A stretch of 64,000 nt of DNA. Source: Marthasterias glacialis. Taxonomy: Eukaryota > Echinodermata > Asteroidea > Forcipulatida > Asteriidae. Of this stretch, positions 23,601 through 35,600 are shown piece after piece (position 1 is the stretch's first letter; each line of letters opens with the position of its first letter). The stretch covers positions 16,471,201-16,535,200 of the forward strand of contig OU452222.1 in assembly GCA_911728455.2 (NCBI GenBank), read 5' to 3'. The position numbers and the translations under genes were made by a program. The notes beneath the pieces were generated by a model that was not told the origin of the DNA, did not search any database, and saw only the letters and a program-made list of their open reading frames with translations.

Positions 23601-26600
23601 GATTGAGCCCAAATTTTCACAGGTTTGTTTTTTCATGTATCTATTGAAACAGCTTTACCAATCCTATATTTTACATGTACCTTTATTTATTTTGTTGCTT
23701 CTGCGTGAAGGTATGATGCACAATTCGCGGGCTAAGTGATACGTCACTTCCTGCCGAGGTCACAGGCACTTCATAAACAATGGATCACGCGACCTCGCAT
23801 AGAAACCGGACAACTACCCAGCTGCATTGTCGTACCGAACGGGAGTTTTTGTTGCTTGATAATTGTACCTCTACTTTGTAGTTCTTGTTTCGCTGACTAG
23901 CTTGAATACTTCCAAGGAATTACCCTGTTGTATTGTCGAAACGAAACTTCACCAGATGATTGGATTTTAGGGCAATTTCGCCACGACAAATCGCTATGGG
24001 ATAATAAGCAAAAAAGACTACCATACCATAATGCGTTGCAGCCATCTTTCTGAGCGCCGATGGGGAGATGGGTCGCATATGCGAGATCGAGTGTGGTCTT
24101 GGATCCCACAGTACAGTCCTGCGCTGTGCTTGATCCGGTCGTTATGGAAACGCCCTGAGGTCACCTCGATTACGTCACCACTTCGCTCGCGAATTGTTTT
24201 ATTATTGGAGAAAAATACTACTTTTTATTTGGAAAGCTAACTTGCAAAATCAGCAGTCCTTGAGAAATCTTTTGCATCAGTGGTTTTCAAACAATTAAAA
24301 AGACATGGGTGGCATGTGCTTAAAGCGCTCATCTCTTACCAGTGTGTACCTGGTTCGATTCCCGGCTTGGGCCATATGCGAGTAGAGTTGTGTGTTGGTT
24401 CTCTCCTGTGCCACCATGGCCACGAGGGTTTTCCTCCTTCCGGAAAAATCAAATACTTTCGATCTCGGGCTGTGCTCCGTGGTCAATATGGGTTGATGTG
24501 GCTGGCTGCCAAAGGCGCCTTTGCATGCCTGCAGCTTAAACATGTTGTAGTTGCGTCCTTCGCAATCCAGCTTCTCAGCTGCCAGTAAAGAAGCCTCCCA
24601 ACTTACTATGTTTCTTATGTGACATCTTTATTGAAAACTGCAGAATTGGATTTGGGATAAAGAATCAAAATAAATTCTTTCGAAATCAAAAAACGACATG
24701 TATAACTAACACGAGTATAACTAACTATACAGCTGTGTATAGATGTTTCAAAAACAAATGTTTTCTTCTATACTCTAGATCGCACCAGACTCTGTATATG
24801 CTGGCACTTATGCCCTCATGAAAACCGTGTTTCCAAATTATGGTATCGAGGTGACATTCATCAAGGCATGCGACATTGAAGAGTACAGAAAAGCAATCAA
24901 ACCAAACACCAAGTTGTTCTACGGCGAATCTCCGTGCAACCCATGCTTAGGTGTACTTGACTTGAAGGCATTTGCGGACATCGCCAAGACGGTTCCCAGT
25001 GCCATCAGTGTAGTGGACTCCACCTTTGGGTCGCCTTACCTGCAGCGCCCTCTGGAGCTTGGTGTAGACATTGTCGTTCACAGTTGGTAAGATTATAATA
25101 ACTCACCCTATGTTGAAACACAAGGGAAATTATGGCTTTACAGCCCATACAGCAATATACAATTGTTGTCTGCTGTGATGTGTGGTCCATGCTGTTTTGG
25201 ACACCCGGGGGGGCAGATGGCACCTGAGGCGAAGTCGAGGGTGCCATCGGCCCCCCGAGGATGTCCAAAACAGCATGGACCACATATCACAGCAGACAAC
25301 AATTGTTTTGTTATACCATGGTATTAGATTGCAGGATTGTTAAAAAGGCCCTTACCAACATAGTTTGCAGACGACAATATTCAATTCAACAAAAGTGCGT
25401 CGGTTACAAATTTTTTATCAACCAAAATGTATCAACTGGTCTCTATGTTGCGAGCATCATATCGAAAGTTCAGTAGCGTGCATAGTACCAGTGGTTGCAT
25501 AGTAACCTCTTTCTCGGGTGTATTGCTAACTTCAATATACATACCAATGGGGACGATGAAATGAATTTTCTGAGGACGATCTAGGTAATGGACCCCGACA
25601 ACATCACTTTTTTGAGAAGACATGAAATTTTGTATTATGTCACGTGATTGGTTTTCGACCAATAAAAATTCACAATCTAATACCATGGTATAACAACTTG
25701 ATTTGACGACTTCCCGCTGTCTGTTCATGCATGGGAAGCTAGTGGTATTATTTCCTACATGATGGCTTGGAGTGAGGTATAGCTGGCACCCAATTCTAAT
25801 CTGCAAAGATTTGTACAAATCAGTGATCTTACTTTAAGTTTAGCCATTGATTACTAACATGATACAAATCGACAAAATCTGCAGACCCCCCACCCCCCGG
25901 CGTACAGATAGTATGCTCGTGAAATGTTGATAATTGTAAACAACCCCTTAATGCAAACCATATCCAGAGTTGGACATTTCTTACTTGACTTTATATTTGT
26001 TGTTAAGATGCAAATTCTTATTGGCGAAGTGGTACTTTGTCTTGTAGCGTGTCGTGGCCGAGCGGTCTATAGTGCACTGGATTCAAGTTCTGGTGGTTAA
26101 GTCATCGGGGTTTGGGTTCGAATCCCGGTCATGACACTTGTGTCCTTGAGCAAGACGCTTTACTATAATTGCTTCTCTTTCACTTAGTGGGTATAAATGG
26201 GTACCTGTGAGGGTGGAGGTTGATATTGTGTTTCGAAAAGCCTTCCGGGAGCGCAACGGCAGCTCGGGGCTGTATACTCCCCAGGGAGCTGAGAAAGATT
26301 AAAGGAATGTTATTGGCTCAGTCACCAGGGCACTTATGTGAAGTGCATTGAGACAGTATTGTGAAGTGTGCTTGATAAGAACTAGTTATTATTATTATTA
26401 TTGTTATTAAGGAATATTGTTGAAGTATCAACAAATTATTCCTGCCTTGGAACCAGACGTGGCAAAGCGATTGCTCATTCTGGTAGTACATGTGTATATA
26501 ATTTGTAAGATATTGTCTGATAAACAGGCAAGCAACTTTTCAGCTAATCAGCTGATGCTACAAAGTTACATGCGGGTATCAGAAAGATTAGAAACTATAA

Positions 26601-29600
26601 TGCCATCTATTCTAGTAAACAATTATTGACTGCTTTGAGTGCTATGGGTAAAACAACTACTGCCGAGGTGATCCCCGGGGCATTTTTTTTCCTGAGGCTG
26701 GAAAATAGAGCTAGGGTTCTCCCAAGGATTTTTCAAAACTGGGGGGCATTCTGGACCCAGATTTTGAAAGTGTGGCTGAAGCATGCTGAATTTGGTAGCA
26801 GGTCCTTGGAATGTTTTTATTTAATGTTAATGTTTGGTTTGAAAAGCTCTACTGTGCAATCTGGAGCATTTAAAAATGGTTTTATGTTAGAATTTTTGTG
26901 AATTTGATATTAAAATCTAAAAAAAAACAAATTTTTATTTTTTTTATTACCTTTTTTGTTTTTGCGTAGTTTGCACGTATTGGCCCGATACGCTAGCTTG
27001 TGCATGGGAGGGAGTCGTAGTTTTAGCCATAGCACGAGTAATAACATAACAGTCAACATTTGTTTTATAACACCCCATACATATACAGTGCTTAGACGTC
27101 TAGGTACCAAGAAACTGCTGTTGCTATGGGTGTAGTACATTGGTTGCTATGGGTGTAGTACATTGGTTGCTACAGGTATAGTGCATTGCGTTGGCGTGGC
27201 TTTCTAGTAAAGATAAGACATATCATATGACGCGCTGTGAACCAATCAGGAGGCAGAATCTTTGTAATGGGGCTGTAATAAAAACTATTTGATATCACAC
27301 ATCGCTGTAGGGTTAAAAAAACAATAGTATTTTTTTATCCCCAACGCAATAATTACATCTAGTAAATATGTCTGTTTTCTCCATATAAAACCTTGTCCCT
27401 TTCACATCTACTTTCCTTATTGATATCTTGTTAGTACCAAGTACATGGGTGGACACAGTGACATCGTTGCAGGTTCAATGAGCACGAGGGACAAAGAGAT
27501 TCTATATGGGATCACCATGTTCCAGGGACAAACAGGAAGCTGTCTGGTATGTAGTCGAAGATGGAATCCTTTGCAGATGGGACAACTTCTTGGGAAAATT
27601 GCTTTGATTTCTCACCTGGTTTCGATATATCATAGAGCTGCTTTTTAACAGAAAAACTTGCTTAACAAATTTCTGCTATGGACAAATAAGCATGGAAACC
27701 AGTTATGAACTGTACTCCTGGTGTGTTTTTTTTGGCTGATAACTTTTTTTTTCTTGGCCCAATTTCATAGAGCTACTTGACGGCCAAGTAAGTACTTACT
27801 GTGCGATTTCAGTATCATAGGGCCGCTAAAAGTAAGCGCAGGAAAAGGCATGCTAAGTGTATTATTTGTGCTTTTACCCGTATACCGATTTGTGTTAATC
27901 GCTGTATACTCAGTATTTTCCCGAGTCCAGTGAAAACAAAAACCTTACAGGCGTAATCCTCGGGTGGGATTCGAACCCACGACCCTAGAGCAGATGTCTT
28001 ACCAACTAGACCACCGAGATTGCCGGGCAGCTAGAGGCAGTTTGACTCCTATTAGCAGCAGGCACCGCGACCATTTTAATAGAAGTTAATTTATTTAATT
28101 AACTTTGTAAAATTGTAGTGCCTTCTCTAAGCAAATGAATGATGTAACAATGCAAATCCATGGTGAACGCGTAAGCTGGACACCTAATTTTTTTGCTAAC
28201 CTGTGAAATACATTTGCACTTAAGCAAGTTTTCTACTACAGTGAGCAAAAAAATGTTCTTACCATTAAGCAGCTCTATGAAATTGGCCCTTGGTAGGCTA
28301 TAAGCCTTTTCACACTACAAAAAATCTCCATGTTGGACACGGGTCCGATCCATGTAAGTTTGACTGACCTTTTCACACTACAACATTTCAATCAGGCGTT
28401 GACCCGTGTAGAGCACTCGATCCATGTCAAAACCAACCCTGGTCGGGAGATGGTTTGAGAGTTTTCGATCCTTATCGGAAATCCCAACAGGTTTCAAAAG
28501 CCGTAGTGTGAACACTTCAGGGTTCATTTTTTGGTCCGTGTTGAGTGCGTGGCATCATCCAGCATGCAGCAGACAAGTTGTGTGACACAATGTAGTATAG
28601 GAGTTTACGCTTGGATCCAGTGTGAAACGTTCGCACAATACATAGGTCCAAAGTTACTTGGTAACCCACAAGCTAATTTTGCGCAGAGCTAGTGTGAAAG
28701 CAGAGCAGATTTGAACAGTGTTGAAATTTTACCGAGTCAACACAGAGTTGTCCCGTGTAGATTTCAACAAGGATCGGACTTTGATAGTGTGAAAAGGCCT
28801 ATTGTCTTGTGCTTAGCTGATTTTTGCCTTTCCAGAATTAGGCCAACTTTCCTACACCAAATAGTTTAGTTTTATTTCAAATTCTAAACCGATGGACTTT
28901 TTTTCCCTTTTTTTATGTGCAGTCTCCATTTGATGCATTTCTGCTCCTACGTGGAATCCGCACTCTGCCTCTTCGTATGGAAAAACACAGCCAAAATGGA
29001 CTTAAAATAGCTCAGTATCTGGAGCAACATCCCAAGGTGAGTTCTTAGTTTCAAAATCATACGTAACAAAACAAATCAGAATGGTTTTGTAGTCTCTCAA
29101 CTCCCCGCTACCAACTTCAGGCACTATAGTGTAGAAATTTTCTTGTTGGTGTGAGGCTTTCCAACGATTTAAAAAAGATGTTGATAGATGTTTGCTTGTT
29201 ATATGGCCTTAGGTTGAAAGAAAGAGGGTACTGGAATTCATGTTAGAAATCTCCCTGTTTCTGGAGGTTATTGTGTAATTCCCTATTCCAGACCTTCGTC
29301 CTTTTGTTGTACTAGCGAGGATTATGAGAGAGAGATAGGCTGCCACCATTTTTATCATTGTATTTTCTCTTATAGTTACCTTTAGTTGTTTATATTTAGG
29401 TGTTCAGGCACTCCGCCCAGACCACCTCTTGTTTTTTTACTTCATCTTCTTCTCCTCCCCCGCATTTGCTCCCAACATATGCAGACTTCTTAAGGTCACA
29501 CAAACGTCAAATTTTACACATGGTTAATAACTTCACTAGGAGATGAAACTGCTGAAGTGACGTCACAATGACGTCATCAGGTGTCGAATTACATTCAATC

Positions 29601-32600
29601 AAATTTTATTATTTCAAACAATCTTATCTCCTGAACTACACAATCGATTTTTACAATCTATACATCATTGGTTTACAGTGAAGACCCCAATTTGACCTTG
29701 TCGTTCGATCCAAAACGGAAGTTGAAGTGAAAAGATATATTCCGGCCTTGTTTTGATGTCTGCAGACATTATGCACTGGAATATGGACATGGTCCCAGTG
29801 TATGAAATGACGTTTGACCCCTAGGCTTTTCAATTAAAAGAGTATCGATGTCATTCTCTTCAATAGCGCCATCTTGTGACAAATTTAAAATTGTACTATT
29901 TTGCTGAAAACCTGCTGCAAGTTCAAAATAGTTTTTAACTTAGCGCGCACTTAAATCTAAATATCTGGTTAAGAAATTGGCTATGGCGTCATAATGACAT
30001 CATCGGTTTTCATAATATTGCTATAATATGCAAATTTGCCTGATGAAATAGTTCTCTGCACCATTACTTTCATATAAACATTACAAGTTAAAACTACATT
30101 AAATGTTTCATTGCTATAAATCTAAAGCTTTGGATCTTTTTCATAAAGGAGCGGCCATCTTGTTTTGTGTAAGGGCATATGCCCGAATCAAGCGGCTTCA
30201 GCTATGGATAAGGCCAATGGCAGTTGAGACAATACTGAGGAATGAGGGTTTTCCTCAATCTACTGCCAGAGCCGTCAATTCGGACATGGCCTTACTAAAC
30301 CGAGACTAGAAGATAATATAGTCTGGTACCTTTTTATATAATGAGAAACAGTATCAGTGACTGCTAATGCACACAGGGCACATGGCAACATGGTGACATT
30401 ATATTTAACTCTTTTTAAGTCTATCGAAAACTCCCATTGCAATTTAAATTTAGGTTGATTTACATGGAAATAAACTCGTTGAAAAAGATTGGAAATGTTT
30501 CTCTATCATCAATTATTTCGGTTATCGTGACTTGTTTATGTCATGTTTATAATCGAAAGCTGATTCCTTATTCCTCACAACGAAACCATATTTATAACAA
30601 TCATTTGTTTGGATTGTTAGACTTGTTAGATTCAGCAAACAGATATATCAATATATTTACATTTATTATCTGCTTACTGCTTTTGGCTAACACGTACACC
30701 TACAGTCACTAAGTATAACATTAATCAAACTTAACAGTTGTGTATTTCAAAAGATAACTCACGATAATAATAGAAATTGTTTTACTTTGGCGCTTTATCA
30801 ATGTTCATCTCAAAGCGCTTGCTAACAGCAGGTGTACACAGCTATTTAGAATTATGACACCTATTGGTCAAAGCATTTTATTACCATGAAGGTTTAACTA
30901 TCTGCAGCCGGCACACATTATGTCGTCGGTAAACATTTGTGCGAACCCCTTTTCTTAATGATATATACATGTACTAGGATCTTAGGTAAAGCAAGGTATT
31001 TACATGTACTGTAGGATTAGAAATGTTTACAATGGTTTATAACATTAACAAAGTAAATTTGTCAACATCCGACAATAATTAAAATACATAAATAGGGCCA
31101 ATGGTTACTAATACTTGGGCTTTGCTACAGTAACATTTTTTCAGTTAAACTATAGTAAATACAGCACTACAAAAAGTGACAATAAATCATAATTAGCTAC
31201 TCTAATTAACTAAATATGTTTTTGAGCGCTAGTACAGACAAAATGCATGTTGTATAAAATTACGCTTTATTATTTTGTTATAAACTGCGCAGGTTGAATG
31301 GTTGGTGCTGAGGGTGAGGTGTTAATAAAATATTACGAGTGATGTTTTAATGGTTTTAGTGCAGGGTTGAGTTAAAGCGTGTGGGTGAGGTGTACTGGGC
31401 TCGATTTCACAAAACAAGATTCATCTTAAGATGAGTCAATATTACCATAGTGAATTGACATCGCACTTGACACTTTACACATCACACGGCTAATAGTTCA
31501 GATTGATGAGCAGTCTTAGCTCTTTGTGAATCCGAGCCCTGGTGTTGTGATTGTGGCCATGGTTTGTGAGTGCATTGCAACGGAGTTTAGCTCGCAAATT
31601 TCTCTATACGTAAACATGCATTCTATCTATTTGAGGTCAAGTGTACTCTGAGTTTCCCCACACATCTTTTGAAATACTTATTGAGCAACATGTAAAGTTT
31701 GCCTGACTAGTCTACATGAAGGGCCGAAAACAATGCCAGTAAATTCCATCTTACAAAATGAACTTAACCTAAAAATAGCTTGATTGTTGTAAACATCATA
31801 AATTAGTCAATCCACCTTTGGGAAGATTTTGTTCGGTCGTCTACATACATCAAATAAATTATTCTACAAACTTTCTTTTTTCATAACTGAAAATGATTAA
31901 ACGTGAACATTTCTCGCCGTGGTTTCTTACAAAAAAACTGTGACTTCAAGTTTGTTGAAGACAAGAACATATAATTTTCAACACTGGACTCCTTAGTTGA
32001 CAGCTTTAGTTTTCTGAAGTACATGCATAAACATTAATGCCCCAGTTGCAAAGAATGTGACTAATATTCCCTTGCATTTAACTTTTTTATTTTTTTACTT
32101 TTTACATTTTTACTCATCTTTAGTCAAAACATTTTGACAAGAAAAATTTCATCACATTGCATTACACTGCAGATGTTTTGGGCGACCTCATATTTTGATT
32201 GTTTCTCTTTACGAAAGCTGATACCATTTTTAAAATTGTATTGTTAACTACCTAAATCCATCAAAATCCAAGGGGTATTATGCTTTAAATTAATCAATTT
32301 GATTTTCCCATGGTGTTAAACCAACAATGCTTGACATGAGGCCAGGCGTGCAAAATCGATCAAATTCAACTGATGCGAGTACTGAGATTCATTATCGGTA
32401 CATAAGACATACAGGTAGTGAAATGGTATTGGAGTTTGATGGATTCAAGTAAAGCCTATTGAACATGTTGAAACATGAAACTAAGGCCAGGCTGCGGCTT
32501 CATTGTCGTGTTATCATGCATTAAAGCATAATACCAGCTACTTTAAGAAGCAGTCACAACACAGCCAGACTGTGTCTTTGAGTGTCTTCATACAGTTATG

Positions 32601-35600
32601 GCATCATCTATGTCCAGCTTGTTTCACTTAAACCATGGAGCTTCTCTATTGAGAATCATCTGGCTAGACTTGACCCAGTCTTACTTCAGTTGGTGACAGT
32701 CCAAAATGCAATAGTTACAAATGTATCAGACTCGATGCAGTCCTTCAGCTGGTGGCACACAGTCCAAAAAGTCACATGAACAGTTGAATTTGTAGCAGAG
32801 AGTCATCTGGATAAACTTGAGGTAGTCCTGCACTTGGGGGCACACAGTCCAAGAAGCGTTGGTTAGCCTCAACATCCCTATGTTACATGAGCAGTTAAAC
32901 TTGTAGCAGAGACTTATCTGGCTAGACTTGATGTAGTCCTGCAGCTGGTTGCACAAAATCCAAAAAGTGTTGGTCAGGCTCAACATCCCTGCGTAGTTGA
33001 ACTTGTAGCAGAGAGTCGTCTAGCTAAACTTGACATAGTCCTGCAGCTAGGGGCACACAGTCCAAGAAGGGTTGGTTAGCCTCAACATCCCTACGCCATT
33101 TGAACAGTTGAACTTGTAGTGAGAGTCATCTGGCTAAGTTTGACGAAGTCCTGCAGCTGGTGGCACATAGTCCAAGAAGTGTTGGTTAGCCTCAACATCC
33201 CTATGTAGTTGAACTTGTAGCGGAGAGTCATCTGGCTAAACTTGATGCAGTCCTGCAGCTGGTGGCACACAGTCGTAAAAGTGTTGGTTAAGCCTCAAGG
33301 TTGGGTGTACATCATCTCCAAGGTCATCGTCTCAGTCTGTGGTAGAAAATAAACAATTTTCAAAGATTAATTTTGAAAATCTCTTTTAATACAAGTATCA
33401 GCTGTTCTGAGAAATAGTATGAATGCTGTCGTGTACAAGAAAACTCTCCTTCCAACTCCATTGTACATGCACACACAATATGACATGTTTTTAATAATGC
33501 TTTTTTAAAATTTTGTGCTGAAAAACTTGACATCCTATTTAAATAAAGTTGAACAGTTGATTTGATGGTATGTTATTGCAAACTAGAGGATGGGAATGAA
33601 TCTTTTCTTACAAAATGACGATTTCGAACTTTCAAAGGTACGAATTCTGAAACATTTGTACTCCATTACCTGATTTGTGGGATGAGCTTTTTCTTCAAAG
33701 GCAAATTTTAGAAGATTTTTTTTTCAAACTTACTAGCCGGTCTGTTGTTGACACTGTGCACCTGATGCACCTGTCCACCGATGCTCATCCCAAAAGGTCT
33801 GGTTGTAGTTGCCACTGCATAAGAGACAGCCGAACTGAGGAGAACATTTAGTAGGCCCAGACAAATTTATCTCTATTTACATATATATCTTTGTGATAAA
33901 TTGCGAGAAGAGCCAAAGACTATTGTTTCAGGAAGGATTGCCGTTTTTTGTATAGTACATGCACAATTTTTTTGGAGCAACGAGTTAAATGGCTCTTATG
34001 TTGTTTTACATCGGTGGTTGGCTGGTCGTTCATGGCTGTTGCTGTAGAATCTCAAATGATACTAGTATCTTGACTGCTGGTTACAACTGTCTTTACTACT
34101 TAAGAGATTTGTTTGAGAGATTCAAAATCTGATTTTTTGATGCATGTTTTGTTTTTCCTTCGAAAGTTATCCATGAAGTGACGTTTAGATTTGTTCACGA
34201 TCCTGCAAATTTCTTGATTTAGTTGTCCCATTCAGCAGGTAGTTTTTACCAGTATTAACTTGTTATTTTTATAAACCGATACATTACCAAAATCTCTTGC
34301 ATGACCCAGTCCCTGCTGGTAGACTTCACCTCAGCTCAGTGAAAATGTCAGCGCTCAGACTACGTCATCATCTTCAAGAAGAAAACATGACCTGCTTTTT
34401 GGAAGAAATTTTTTTCTAGAAAGGTTAGCATTTTGGGGTCACATCAATTAGTCAAAGTCAGGTTCACCATACACATTACCTGAGACAACCCCAATATTTA
34501 ACCAAACCAACGTCATCTACGGTGTTCCAGAGCTGCCATCAATCAGTGCACATCGGTTGCTTGCCACAACTTCCACTTTACTTTGGGGAAAACAACTGTG
34601 AAAAACAAAAATAAGTTTGTAGCCTGTGGAGAAAAGGTTAGAAGCTGTTTTGGGAGGTAAAGATTAGTTGCTGTGGAGGGAAAAGTTATTTTCTTTTTCA
34701 CTCACCCTCATACGTTACCTTATACTTCACCAGTTACAAACACCTTCTGCAGACACCTGGCCTTATTGTGAACCCTGCCGACTTCTGGTGACTCTTCAGG
34801 GACATCAAAGGGAGAGCGTCCTCATCGGCTACTCAAGTTCTGCGTTTACTGATAATGGCGTAGTACTTAGTCTTGGTCCAAGAAGACGTTATCTTTTTTT
34901 GGACTTGTTTTTACTGTCCTCAATTAATGTGGAACTACATGTGTTGTATCACCGCAAAGGAAATTTGTATAAGCATCTTAGAATCAAAACTAAGTACTAC
35001 ACCAGTCACACCTTATACGTTACCTATTTCCTGAAAGAGTAGAGAGTTAGTCTTACCTCTAGGCCAACACTTCAGATACTCTAGGCCTTTACTATCTTAC
35101 CATGTATACATACCTATGCATCACTTCTGTCTTTCACCCGCGGATGATCTGCTCTTTCCCCCTCCGTTCTTGTCTCCCGTCTTTTCTTCAGTATCCTTTT
35201 TTTTTCTTGTTCTCTTTTATTTTTTTGCCTCATTCATTTTTTCCTTTGTATTTCGCAGCGCTTACAAATAAGAGGTTTAGGGAATTTTTTCCAATGTGCC
35301 CTTCAAGCTTTAATTTAATAGATTTGAATTTCGGGACTAAAGAACTTTAAAAAACTTGTGTTTGCTACAAGTTTATTTCCCACATTTTTTCTTTTACTTG
35401 AACTTTGACCTAAATGAGCAAGGGTTGTACAGTTATGTTGTTTTTTACCGTCTTACTATTTTGTTTAATTTTTGAAAGACTTAATGTTATTCACGCTCAG
35501 TTGAAAATGTCTACATTAAGAACTGATGTAATGTTGATATTAGGAATATGTAAATATTAATTTAGCTTGTCTAAATTATCTATTTAATACTCCTAAATCA

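Noticed and set aside
26047-26140. Working tRNA-Ser gene
   Set aside because: Box A and B are good, but the stems do not close and the conserved SINE body follows at once, so it is a SINE head.
27963-28030. Working tRNA gene on the minus strand
   Set aside because: tRNA-like and fairly intact, but it is joined to the SINE family A body, also found at 2940-3175, and sits inside a MITE.
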